Shown here one piece after another: positions 32,690-40,900 of a stretch of 64,000 bases of DNA. Origin of the DNA: Flavobacterium sp. JAS (GTDB lineage Bacteria; Bacteroidota; Bacteroidia; Flavobacteriales; Flavobacteriaceae). The notes under the pieces were generated by a model. The model was not told the origin of the DNA, did no database searches, and saw nothing but the letters and a program-made list of their open reading frames with translations. The translations under genes and the position numbers were made by a program. The stretch lies in the NCBI RefSeq assembly GCF_020991455.1, contig NZ_JAJMOX010000010.1:210706-274705 (forward strand), read 5' to 3'. Every line of letters begins with the position of its first letter. Positions within the stretch are counted from its first letter, which is position 1.

Positions 32690-32726
32690 ATGCCGCCTTT
32701 TTCTTTTAGAATTTGGCGGTTTTTTG
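32690..32726 (+). terminator. Probable terminator after gapN
   Basis: CCGCC (32693-32697) pairs with GGCGG (32715-32719) through a T/A-rich stem, followed by a T6 run. Confidence 0.6.
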
Positions 32727-32836
32727 TTTTAAGTTCTTATCTCGAAGCTCAATGTCATTTAGTTAAGCTTTCTTTTAGCAAATTATGCTTAATCTTTTTC
32801 TCGCAGAGACGCAAAAGCGCTAAGTTTTTTTGCCAT

Positions 32837-32964
32837 TCCCGATAGCTATCGGGATGTACAGATTAAAAAGATTTTGTTTCACGCAGATTTAAAAAGATTT
32901 TAGCAGATTTATTTTAATTATAATCTGTGTAGATCCGCTTAAATCTTTTTAAATCTGCGTGAAA
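32837..32964. repeat. Palindrome and perfect 24-bp inverted repeat
   Basis: CCCGATAGCTATCGGGA at 32838-32854 is a perfect palindrome. Arms at 32877-32900 and 32941-32964 (TTTCACGCAGATTTAAAAAG and its complement) are exact, with a 40-bp spacer. The 658-bp gap between gapN and the M1 peptidase holds only the terminator, these repeats and further dispersed-repeat fragments. Confidence 0.7.
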
Positions 32965-33322
32965 AACTCTTTTTGAAATTCACGCATATTTTAACTGCCG
33001 CAAAGAAAATGGGGATAAACTTGGTGATTTTGCTCCCAATAACTATCGGGATTGCGAGAGATTTATTCGCCATAGCATTATAGATTTTCTCTTAACTTAA
33101 TGACATTGCCCGAAGCTTCGGCACTGAGATTCTTAGATGCTAAGTTTTTTGTATAATCTTTGTGACTTTTAGTTTGAATTTTAAAGTTAAGTTATAATTA
33201 TTCTTAATTTTATGACGTCGAATTGTAGAAAACAAATATTTTTATAACAAATTGTAACTTTAAATGAGAAAATGCCACTAATTATATATTCGATATTAAA
33301 TCATTAAAATATAAAACCAATT

Positions 33323-35194
33323 ATGGAGAAAAAATTATTTCAATTTGTATTTATTGCCTCCTTGTTTTTGGCACAAAATGGCTTTGCACAAGAGCTTTAT
33401 ATGCCTAGAAACATTAAAGAAGCTTACGCAAAAGGTACGCGTTCGATGGACGGAAAGCCTGGAAAAAATTATTGGCAAAACCATGGAAAATATACAATGG
33501 ATATTTCTGTAGATCCAAAAACAAAACTGGTTAGCGGAACAGAAACTATTGTTTATGAGAATAATAGTAATGACACTTTAAGAAATCTGGCGGTTCGATT
33601 TGTAAATAATCTTCATAAACCGTCTTCGCCAAGAAGCGGAAATGTAAGTGATGATTTTTTAAGTAGTGGATTGACAATTACTTCTTTGAAAATTGGAGAT
33701 GACGTTTATAAAGAAGATGCAAAAAGCTGGGGAACAGTTGGGAATGTAAAAATGAAAAAAACAATTTTACCGCATTCTAAAGCTACTATTTATATCGATT
33801 GGAACTATCCTTTATCGAAAGAGAGTGGAAGAGAAGGACAAATCGATGAAACTACTTTTTTTGTAGCTTATAGTTATCCTCGCGTTTCGGTTTTTGATGA
33901 TTATAATATGTGGGACAGATTACCACATACAGATCGTCAGGAATTTTATAATGATTTTAATGATTATAGCTATTCGGTAAAAGCGCCTAAAAACTATGTG
34001 GTTTATGCCACCGGAGATTTACTAAATCCTGATGAGGTTTTGCAACCGGAATTCTCAGCACGTTTGAAAAAGTCTTATCTTACAGATGAAATCCTGCATG
34101 TCGCAAATGAAACAGAACTAAAAAGCGGAGTAGTTACCAAACAAAACGATTGGAACACCTGGAAGTTTGAAGCCAAAAATATCTCTGATGTTTGTTTTGG
34201 ATTAAGTGATCATTATTTATGGGATGCGAGCAGTGTTCTGGTCGATAAAAAAACAAATCGACGTGCAAGCGTTCAGGCGGCTTATGATATCAAAGGAACT
34301 GATTTTGTAAACTCAGTAAAAAACAATCAATATGCATTAGATTTCTTTTCGAATAGTTGGCCGGGGGTTCCGTATCCGTTTTCGAAAATGACAGCATTTC
34401 AGGGTTTTGCAGATATGGAATATCCTATGATGTGTAATGATTCGCAAACGGGTGATGCGATTTTTGCACAATTGGTTCAGGATCATGAAGTAGCACATAC
34501 TTATTTTCCTTTTTACATGGGAATCAATGAAACCCGTTATGCTTTTATGGATGAAGGCTGGGCAACTACTTTTGAATATTTAATTGGAATTGCAGAACAT
34601 GGTAAAGAAGCTGCTGATAAATTCTATAAAGAGTTTAGAGTAAACAATTACATAAATGATCCGTCGACTGAAGAAGATCAGCCAATAATCTCAATGTCTA
34701 CACAAGTTTCAGGTCCCGGTTATGGGAACAATTCATACGGAAAAGCTTCTCTTTCTTATTTAGCGTTAAAAGATATGTTGGGAGATGATTTGTTCAAAAA
34801 ATCATTGCACGCTTATATGGACAACTGGAATGGAAAACATCCAATTCCGTGGGATTATTTTAATTCGATCAATACAGCTTCAGGAAAAAATCTGAATTGG
34901 TTTTTTAATAACTGGTTTTTTACGAATAATTATATTGATCTTTCCGTTAAAAATGTTTCTAAGAATGTAGTTTCTGTAGCAAATACAGGAGGTTTTGCAA
35001 TTCCGTTTGATGTAAATATTGTTTACACAGACAATTCAACAGAAACCTTACATCAAACTCCTGAGGTTTGGAAGGCAAATCAAAAGGCAGCGACAATTGC
35101 TTTAAAAAGTAAAAAAGAAATCAAACAAATAACTTTAGACGGAGGTATTTTTATGGATGTCACGCCTGCAGATAATGCTTGGTCAGCGAAATAA
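33323..35194 (+). CDS. Secreted M1-family metallopeptidase
   Basis: Exported zinc peptidase of 623 residues with signal peptide ending NGFAQ. The zinc site is His388-Glu389 and His392 in QDHEVAHTYFP, with the third ligand Glu411 in FMDEGWATTFEY, the exact HExxH-x18-E spacing of gluzincins. The usual GAMEN motif appears as FADMEYPMM (residues 362-370), so substrate preference may differ from classic aminopeptidase N. The C-terminal region is beta-rich. No operon partner, though an esterase follows 105 bp downstream on the same strand. Confidence 0.92.
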   Translation: MEKKLFQFVFIASLFLAQNGFAQELYMPRNIKEAYAKGTRSMDGKPGKNYWQNHGKYTMDISVDPKTKLVSGTETIVYENNSNDTLRNLAVRFVNNLHKPSSPRSGNVSDDFLSSGLTITSLKIGDDVYKEDAKSWGTVGNVKMKKTILPHSKATIYIDWNYPLSKESGREGQIDETTFFVAYSYPRVSVFDDYNMWDRLPHTDRQEFYNDFNDYSYSVKAPKNYVVYATGDLLNPDEVLQPEFSARLKKSYLTDEILHVANETELKSGVVTKQNDWNTWKFEAKNISDVCFGLSDHYLWDASSVLVDKKTNRRASVQAAYDIKGTDFVNSVKNNQYALDFFSNSWPGVPYPFSKMTAFQGFADMEYPMMCNDSQTGDAIFAQLVQDHEVAHTYFPFYMGINETRYAFMDEGWATTFEYLIGIAEHGKEAADKFYKEFRVNNYINDPSTEEDQPIISMSTQVSGPGYGNNSYGKASLSYLALKDMLGDDLFKKSLHAYMDNWNGKHPIPWDYFNSINTASGKNLNWFFNNWFFTNNYIDLSVKNVSKNVVSVANTGGFAIPFDVNIVYTDNSTETLHQTPEVWKANQKAATIALKSKKEIKQITLDGGIFMDVTPADNAWSAK

Positions 35195-35210
35195 AAAAAC
35201 ATAACATTAG

Positions 35211-35242
35211 TCGCCTTTTTCTGTTGAGAAAGGCGATTTTTT
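35211..35242 (+). terminator. Intrinsic terminator after the M1 peptidase
   Basis: TCGCCTTT (35211-35218) pairs with AAAGGCGA (35229-35236), followed by a T6 run. Confidence 0.8.
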
Positions 35243-35299
35243 GTATGAGATAAATTGCTATTTAAGTTTTATTAACGAGTCAAAAACAAATTAAATAAA

Positions 35300-36556
35300 A
35301 TGGATTGTTTAAAAAGTGGTTTTAGAAAAAGGATATTGTTCTTCAGCTTTTTCATGTTGCTGACGACTTTTGCATTTGCTCAGAATAAAACCAAAATCGA
35401 AATCGGAACGATTGATAGTGTTGCTTCCAAAATTTTAAATGAAAACAGAAAAATTTGGGTTCATCTTCCCAGAAGTGTGCAAAATTCAGGTTTTGGAAAA
35501 CAAAAATATCCAGTAGTTTATTTACTTGACGGTGATGCACATTTTAGTTCGGTTGTTGGAATGATCGAACAATTGAGTGAAGTAAACGGAAATACAAACT
35601 GTCCTGAAATGATCGTTGTGGGAATTACGAATACCAACCGAAATAGAGATTTGACTCCAACACATTCAGAGGTTGATCCTCCGTTTGTGTCTAAAAGTGT
35701 AAGCGATCAATCTGGAGGAGGAGAAAAGTTTGTAGAGTTTATCGAAAAAGAACTGATTCCGTATATTGACAGTAAATATCCAACGGCGCCTTATAGAACA
35801 TTAATTGGGCATTCCTTTGGAGGATTGACAGCTATTAATATTTTGACCAATCATACTAATTTATTCAATTCGTATATAGCGATTGATCCAAGTATGTGGT
35901 GGGATCATCAGAAATTTATAGCTGAGACTGAAAAAAAACTTGCCAATAAAAACCTCGCAAATGTTTCGCTATTTATGGCAGCGGCAAATACGATGGATGA
36001 TAATATGAATGTTGTAAAAGTGAGAAGAGATACGACAGTTTTTACAAGACATATCAGGTCAATTTTAGAATTGAATGATTTTTTTGGTAAGAATAAAAAA
36101 AGCAAGCTCAATTATAATTATAAATATTATAATGATGACAATCATGGTTCTGTGCCACTTATTGCAACTTATGATGGTCTTCGTTTTATATTCAAATTCA
36201 ATCAATTAAAGCTTACGGTACCGGAGCAAATTAATTTCAATAAAGCAGTTTTCACTAAAATTGAAAAACACTTTGAAAATGTATCCAAACATTTAGGTTA
36301 CACTGTAAGTATTCCTGAAAACACTGTAAATGCTTACGGTTATCAGTCTTTGGGTAAAAAAGATATGGATTTGGCGGGCTATTTGTTCAAATTAAATGTT
36401 GCTAATTATCCTCAAAGTCCAAATGTGTATGATTCGCTTGGAGATTTTTATGAAGCTAATGGCGATAAGAAAAATGCAATTGCCAGTTATGAAAAAGTAC
36501 TGGTTTTGGATAAAAATTTTCCGGAGACAAAAGGAAAATTAGAAAAACTGAAATAA
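35300..36556 (+). CDS. Secreted esterase (Fes-like alpha/beta hydrolase) with C-terminal TPR
   Basis: 418 residues with a signal peptide ending FAFAQ. The hydrolase domain resembles the enterochelin-esterase/esterase D family: YPVVYLLDGDAHFSSVVG, then nucleophile Ser in TLIGHSFGGLTAI, an Asp in AIDPSMWW and a His in DDNHGSVPL. Residues from about 350 form TPR-like helices (YPQSPNVYDSLGDFYEANGD, KNAIASYEKVL). Substrate unknown. It lies between the M1 peptidase and an ACT-domain gene. Confidence 0.85.
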   Translation: MDCLKSGFRKRILFFSFFMLLTTFAFAQNKTKIEIGTIDSVASKILNENRKIWVHLPRSVQNSGFGKQKYPVVYLLDGDAHFSSVVGMIEQLSEVNGNTNCPEMIVVGITNTNRNRDLTPTHSEVDPPFVSKSVSDQSGGGEKFVEFIEKELIPYIDSKYPTAPYRTLIGHSFGGLTAINILTNHTNLFNSYIAIDPSMWWDHQKFIAETEKKLANKNLANVSLFMAAANTMDDNMNVVKVRRDTTVFTRHIRSILELNDFFGKNKKSKLNYNYKYYNDDNHGSVPLIATYDGLRFIFKFNQLKLTVPEQINFNKAVFTKIEKHFENVSKHLGYTVSIPENTVNAYGYQSLGKKDMDLAGYLFKLNVANYPQSPNVYDSLGDFYEANGDKKNAIASYEKVLVLDKNFPETKGKLEKLK

Positions 36557-36577
36557 TTTTATTTAATAAAACTTAAA

Positions 36578-36970
36578 ATGTCGGGAGAAAAAGATTTAGA
36601 AAAATTACTTAAAAGCATGAAACCGGAGCATAATTTAGGAGATTATGTTTTTTGTAAAGTCGGGAAATTAGAAAATCTTGATTTGAATGATGTTGAGATG
36701 TTTTTTAAAGAAAAAGAAGCCATTACATTAATTCTTAAAAAGGAAATTGCAGAGCGATTAAATCTGGAGTACTCGGTTGTAATGTCCTGGATAACACTTA
36801 CCGTTCATTCGTCACTGGAAGCAGTTGGTTTGACCGCGGCATTTTCTAAAGCGCTTTCAGATAATGGAATTAGCTGTAATGTTGTTGCAGCTTTTTATCA
36901 CGACCATATTTTTGTTGGTACAAAAGATACAGAAAAAGCAATGGGAATTTTAAATGCATTTTCGAGCTAA
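36578..36970 (+). CDS. ACT-domain protein
   Basis: 130-residue cytoplasmic protein made of two ACT-like halves; the C-terminal half (WITLTVHSSLEAVGLTAAFSKALSDNGISCNVVAAFYHDHIFV) is the clearest. ACT domains bind amino acids or other small ligands; no catalytic domain is attached, so it may be a small regulatory protein. It is 21 bp downstream of the esterase gene and probably co-transcribed. A terminator follows at 36998-37032. Confidence 0.8.
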   Translation: MSGEKDLEKLLKSMKPEHNLGDYVFCKVGKLENLDLNDVEMFFKEKEAITLILKKEIAERLNLEYSVVMSWITLTVHSSLEAVGLTAAFSKALSDNGISCNVVAAFYHDHIFVGTKDTEKAMGILNAFSS

Positions 36971-36997
36971 GGTTTATTTCTGACAATAAATATCATA

Positions 36998-37032
36998 AAA
37001 AAGGGGAATCTGGTTAAATAGATTCCCTTTTT
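36998..37032 (+). terminator. Intrinsic terminator after the ACT gene
   Basis: GGGAATC (37004-37010) pairs with GATTCCC (37021-37027), followed by T6 and preceded by A6. Confidence 0.75.
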
Positions 37033-37142
37033 GCATTTTGATAAATGAGAGAATATGTTAAAGTTAGGGAAATACGGGAATCCGTAATTAAATGTGAGAT
37101 TAAAAAACTAGGTTTGCAAAAAAATGAAAACCTACTATATTA

Positions 37143-37760
37143 ATGAAAAAGACCTTTACTTTTATTGTTTTATTGCTAACTATTAAAACTTTTGCACAGA
37201 ATAATTCAAAAATTGCATTTCAAAAAAGTAGATATGAACTAGCGGTTTCATGCTATAAAAAAGCTGATTTTAAAAAAGCTATTGATTTGTTTTATATCGC
37301 TTCTAAAATTAAACCGGATAATGAAATTGGAATTGAGTCTCTTAAGAAAGTAGATACTCTAAAAACTATTTTAAGAGAAGATATAATGACGCAGGCACTA
37401 GGTACCTGGAAAATGATTGGCGATAAACCGGTTTGGGCAAGCAATCAAACGAGTAATAATCCTGATAAAGTTTCTGATGAGTTTGTAGAAATCACTAAAA
37501 CACAGATTTTGTTTTTCGAAAAAAATAAAAGCACTCAGGAAAAGAAAATTATTAAAACAGAAGATTTGGTTTATTACAACGGCGAAGAATCAGATTCTTT
37601 GTTTTCGAATATAATCTTATCAGATGGTACGATTTGGAATTGTACAATAAATGAAAGTTCAACGGAATTACACGTAATTAATTTAGCTAAAAAAGGCGAA
37701 AATGGCCTGGAAGAAATTAAGACGAATAATGTGGAGCGATTCTATGTTAGAGTAAAATAA
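37143..37760 (+). CDS. Secreted hypothetical protein with an N-terminal TPR-like motif
   Basis: 205 residues with a signal peptide (MKKTFTFIVLLLTIKTFAQ). Residues 25-60 (SRYELAVSCYKKADFKKAI, then DLFYIASKIKPDN) look like one TPR. The C-terminal half, starting ALGTWKMIGDKPVW, is beta-rich and recalls lipocalin-like stress sensors but is not certain. Function unknown. Convergent with an outer membrane beta-barrel gene, with a shared bidirectional terminator between. Confidence 0.65.
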   Translation: MKKTFTFIVLLLTIKTFAQNNSKIAFQKSRYELAVSCYKKADFKKAIDLFYIASKIKPDNEIGIESLKKVDTLKTILREDIMTQALGTWKMIGDKPVWASNQTSNNPDKVSDEFVEITKTQILFFEKNKSTQEKKIIKTEDLVYYNGEESDSLFSNIILSDGTIWNCTINESSTELHVINLAKKGENGLEEIKTNNVERFYVRVK

Positions 37761-37762
37761 TA

Positions 37763-37793
37763 AAAAAGGGAATCAAAATGATTCCCTTTTTTT
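37763..37793. terminator. Bidirectional terminator between convergent genes
   Basis: AAAAAAGGGAATC pairs with GATTCCCTTTTTTT; A and T runs on both sides. It serves the plus gene ending at 37760 and the minus gene ending at 37812. Confidence 0.85.
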
Positions 37794-37811
37794 ATATAAT
37801 GAAAGACATTT

Positions 37812-38375
37812 CTATAAGAACTTAAAACCAAGTGAGATATTCGAGACTGCCGTTTTCACTTTTCTGCCCGAAGGATCAAGATCTGTAACGCCTGCCAGAT
37901 ATCTGTAATCTAAAGTAAGTTTCCATAAATCGACACCAACACCACCAAGAATACTACTGTTGTTTTTCTCAAAATCGATAAAATTAAGATTGTTATTTGT
38001 TTTTATATCGGAGTAGTTTTTCCAGTTGTATCCGGCAAAAAGACGTACGTTACCAAGTTTTCCTAGAGGAATAATTTTGAAACCAACAATTACTGTTGCA
38101 TCTGTTCCTGATAATTCATAATCAGTTTCTCCAATTCCGGTTTGCGAAAGGCTGAATTTTGATTGTGAATATCCAAGTTCACCCTGAGCATAAAATAGCA
38201 ATAAATTTACTCTTGCAAATCCGGCAACTCCCATTGCAGTCCCAGAACTTTTAGAGCTAAAATCATCAGTAAGAGGCGAGGTTATGTTGTAGGAGACTTG
38301 GGGTCCAAATTGTATTAATTGTGCAAAGCTATTTACACCAATAGACAAAAATGCTGCTAAAAGGAATTTTTTCAT
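37812..38375 (-). CDS. Outer membrane beta-barrel (porin-like) protein
   Basis: 187-residue exported protein, signal peptide ending VNSFAQ. Alternating strands (FGPQVSYNITSPL, GVAGFARVNLLLFYAQGELGY, VRLFAGYNWKNYS, LTLDYRYLAGVTDL) and the C-terminal SNISLGFKFL with terminal aromatic residues fit an eight-stranded OmpA/OprF-like barrel of the kind common in Flavobacteria. No peptidoglycan-binding domain. Function unknown. Confidence 0.82.
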   Translation of the reverse strand: MKKFLLAAFLSIGVNSFAQLIQFGPQVSYNITSPLTDDFSSKSSGTAMGVAGFARVNLLLFYAQGELGYSQSKFSLSQTGIGETDYELSGTDATVIVGFKIIPLGKLGNVRLFAGYNWKNYSDIKTNNNLNFIDFEKNNSSILGGVGVDLWKLTLDYRYLAGVTDLDPSGRKVKTAVSNISLGFKFL

Positions 38376-38571
38376 AGTGGAATTTGTTTTTTAGATGACA
38401 TAAAAATAAATATTATTAATTATAATCGAAAGATTTATCTTATTTTTTTAGCATTAATTCTGGTTTTTATTTTTGTATGTTTTTGATATTGAGTAAAATG
38501 CAGATATTGGTAACGGGAGGAGATTCGATCCTTAAAAAACTTAAATTTGAATACTTCAAAAAAAATTAAAA

Positions 38572-38976
38572 ATGGAAATTAGAGCAATTGAAGCATCTCA
38601 AACCTGGGAAATCAGACATAAAGTAATGTGGCCCGATCAGCCTATTGAATTTGTGCAATTAGAAGAAGATAATCTTGGATTGCATTTTGGCGTTTTTGAG
38701 CAGGAAAAATTAGTTTCTATAGTTTCTTGTTTTGTAACTGATCAGGAAATGCAATTCCGAAAACTGGCCACTTTAGAGACGTATCAAGGTAAAGGAATTG
38801 CATCTGAATTGTTAAATTATATTTTTGAAATTGCCAAAAAACAAAATTTAAGAAAAATTTGGTGCAATGCAAGAAGCAATAAAAAGTCATTTTATGAGAA
38901 ATTTGGAATGATAGATACACACAAAATTTTCTCTAAAGAAGGACAGGAATTTACGATAATGGAAATTTTACTATAG
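38572..38976 (+). CDS. GNAT-family N-acetyltransferase
   Basis: 134-residue GNAT domain. The acetyl-CoA loop is LETYQGKGIASELLNYIFE (QGKGIA), followed by CNARSNKKSFYEKFGM. The N-terminal IRAIEASQTWEIRHKVMWPDQ is typical of a subgroup of small bacterial GNATs of unknown substrate. It is monocistronic. A 23-codon frame just upstream was considered and rejected. Confidence 0.87.
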   Translation: MEIRAIEASQTWEIRHKVMWPDQPIEFVQLEEDNLGLHFGVFEQEKLVSIVSCFVTDQEMQFRKLATLETYQGKGIASELLNYIFEIAKKQNLRKIWCNARSNKKSFYEKFGMIDTHKIFSKEGQEFTIMEILL

Positions 38977-39106
38977 AAAAAGAATTGAAATTTATCAGAA
39001 TAAAATATAGAGCCTCAGTTATTTATATTTTTAATGGTTTTCTCTATTTGTTTTTTTACAAATGCTTTAATCTAATTCCATAATGATTAGTTTCTGCTAT
39101 TTTAGC

Positions 39107-39125
39107 ATTAAACGATACGTTTAAT
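39107..39125. promoter_or_regulatory. 19-bp palindrome upstream of the RND efflux region
   Basis: ATTAAACG-ATA-CGTTTAAT: 8-bp perfect arms with a 3-bp centre, 110 bp upstream of the secreted protein gene that precedes the pump. Its arms resemble the TetR operator at 1542-1574 (TTAAACA/TGTTTAA) but with a different centre. A TetR-type operator is a reasonable guess; no regulator gene is adjacent. Confidence 0.5.
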
Positions 39126-39234
39126 TATGGAATAAAGAATGTTAAAAAATGAAAACGTTTTCGTTTGTTTTTACATGTTAAGACTTTCTTATTTTATTTT
39201 TTTTGTTGCAATCTTTTATTACTTTCGCACCCAA

Positions 39235-39618
39235 ATGAGAAAGTTAATAGTATTTTTAGTATTCATGAATTTCCTTCTGCTAGGCGGAGGGCAATATCTT
39301 AATGCTGGTACTCCTCAAAACTTTCATCAACACACTCTTGAGAAAAAGCACCGAGTGAAATTCACCAATCAAGATCAGGGTTCTTCAATAATCGAAGATG
39401 CTGATGTAGATCTTGAGGAAGAATATCTTGGAAGTGATGATCTTAAAGATGGACTTACGAATAAATTTTTTGCAACAAATTACAGTTTACTTGACAATTG
39501 GTACCTTTCCTTTTCAAGTCAAACCATTGTAAATGATTATAATCGTTTTAAATTCTTTGTGCCATTTTGTGGCAACTCAAATCCTATCTACATTACCCAA
39601 CAGGTTTTAAGAATTTGA
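39235..39618 (+). CDS. Small secreted protein upstream of the RND pump
   Basis: 128 residues from the start MRKLIVFLVFMNFLLLGGG, which provides a signal sequence; an upstream Met at 39139 adds an unlikely hydrophobic extension. A TACTTTCG element (one mismatch from TAnnTTTG) lies just before 39235. The mature part is acidic (EDADVDLEEEYLGSDDLKDG) and ends with an aromatic segment. I recognise no family. The RND operon begins 175 bp downstream on the same strand, so a link is possible. Confidence 0.6.
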   Translation: MRKLIVFLVFMNFLLLGGGQYLNAGTPQNFHQHTLEKKHRVKFTNQDQGSSIIEDADVDLEEEYLGSDDLKDGLTNKFFATNYSLLDNWYLSFSSQTIVNDYNRFKFFVPFCGNSNPIYITQQVLRI

Positions 39619-39792
39619 TTCAACAGTATACATCGGTTACCTAAGTTGTGATCTGCATATCTTGTTGATGTATTTTTTTCTACTTCTTCTTATATGAAAG
39701 TTAAGTTCTGACTTAAGGCTGGCTGATGCATTTTTCATCCCAAAGGAATCTTGTATTCCAAGCATCCAATCGCTTAATTTCCAAACAACATC

Positions 39793-40875
39793 ATGAAAAG
39801 AATTATCTTGTTCACAGGCTTAATTGCCCTAGTGTGCCTTACCAGCTGTAATGCTAAAAAAGAAGAGAAAGAAGAAGCAGAAAAATTTACTGTAACCAAT
39901 CCGGTAAAAATTGACACTTCATTTACAAAAGAATACGTTTCGCAGATTAAATCTGTACGTAACATCGAACTCCGCGCCCAGGAAAAAGGGTTTTTACAAA
40001 ACATTTATGTTGATGAAGGACAGTTTGTAAAAAAAGGACAACTGTTGTTCAAAATTATGCCAAATATGTATCAGGCAGAGTTACTTAAAGCTCAGGCTGA
40101 ACAAAAATCAGTAGAAATCGAATTGCAAAATTCTAAATTATTAGCTGATAAAAATATCGTTTCTAAAAACGAATTAAGTGTTGCTCAGGCAAAATTACAA
40201 TCAGCAAAAGCTGAAGTTGCATTGGCAAAACTACATTTATCATTCACAGAAATCAGAGCTCCGTTTGACGGAACAATCGATAGAATTCCTTTAAAATTAG
40301 GAAGTCTTATTGACGAAGGCGAATTATTGACAAGTCTTTCAGACAACAGTCAAATGTTTGCTTACTTCAACGTATCTGAGCCGGAATATCTTCAATACCA
40401 AACAGATGTAAAAGATCGTGCTGACAATAAAGTTAGCTTGGTTCTTGCCAATGGCGAAATTTTCAAAGAAAAAGGAAATGTAGAAGTTATCGAAAGTGAA
40501 TTTAACAACGAAACAGGAAATATCGCTTTTAGAGCACGTTTCCCTAATTCAGGAAAATTACTTAGAAACGGAGAAACGGGGCAGGTTCAAATGATTGTTC
40601 CGCTTAAAAATGCTATTGTGATTCCGCAGAAAGCTACTTATGAAATTCAGGATAAAAAGTATGTTTTTATAGTTGATAAAAACAATAAAGTAAGTTCAAG
40701 AGAAATCACTATTACTGGCGAAATCCCTGATTTGTATGTGATAAAAACTGGTCTTGCTGAAACGGATAAAATTTTACTTGAAGGAGTTCAGAAAGTAAAA
40801 GAAAACGACAAAATTAAATTCGAATACCAAGCTCCTCAAACGGTTATTAATCATTTGCGCGTAAAAGCAGAATAG
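39793..40875 (+). CDS. RND efflux periplasmic adaptor (membrane fusion) lipoprotein
   Basis: 360-residue HlyD-family adaptor that bridges pump and outer membrane channel. Lipobox Cys at LVCLTSCNAKKEE anchors it to the inner membrane. Barrel-sandwich (lipoyl) halves flank a short coiled coil: KSVRNIELRAQEKGFLQNIYVDEGQFVKKGQ, KAQAEQKSVEIELQN, and LSFTEIRAPFDGTIDRIPL. It is first in the adaptor-pump-channel operon. Confidence 0.95.
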   Translation: MKRIILFTGLIALVCLTSCNAKKEEKEEAEKFTVTNPVKIDTSFTKEYVSQIKSVRNIELRAQEKGFLQNIYVDEGQFVKKGQLLFKIMPNMYQAELLKAQAEQKSVEIELQNSKLLADKNIVSKNELSVAQAKLQSAKAEVALAKLHLSFTEIRAPFDGTIDRIPLKLGSLIDEGELLTSLSDNSQMFAYFNVSEPEYLQYQTDVKDRADNKVSLVLANGEIFKEKGNVEVIESEFNNETGNIAFRARFPNSGKLLRNGETGQVQMIVPLKNAIVIPQKATYEIQDKKYVFIVDKNNKVSSREITITGEIPDLYVIKTGLAETDKILLEGVQKVKENDKIKFEYQAPQTVINHLRVKAE

Positions 40876-40900
40876 GTTTAATCATTAAAAAAATATAAAA

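Noticed and set aside
38492..38563. 23-codon frame MQILVTGGDSILKK with a GGAGGAG just inside
   Set aside because: The first residues resemble a Rossmann-fold start (ILVTGG), but it ends after 23 codons and nothing homologous follows. It may be a chance match or a fossil; too little to annotate.
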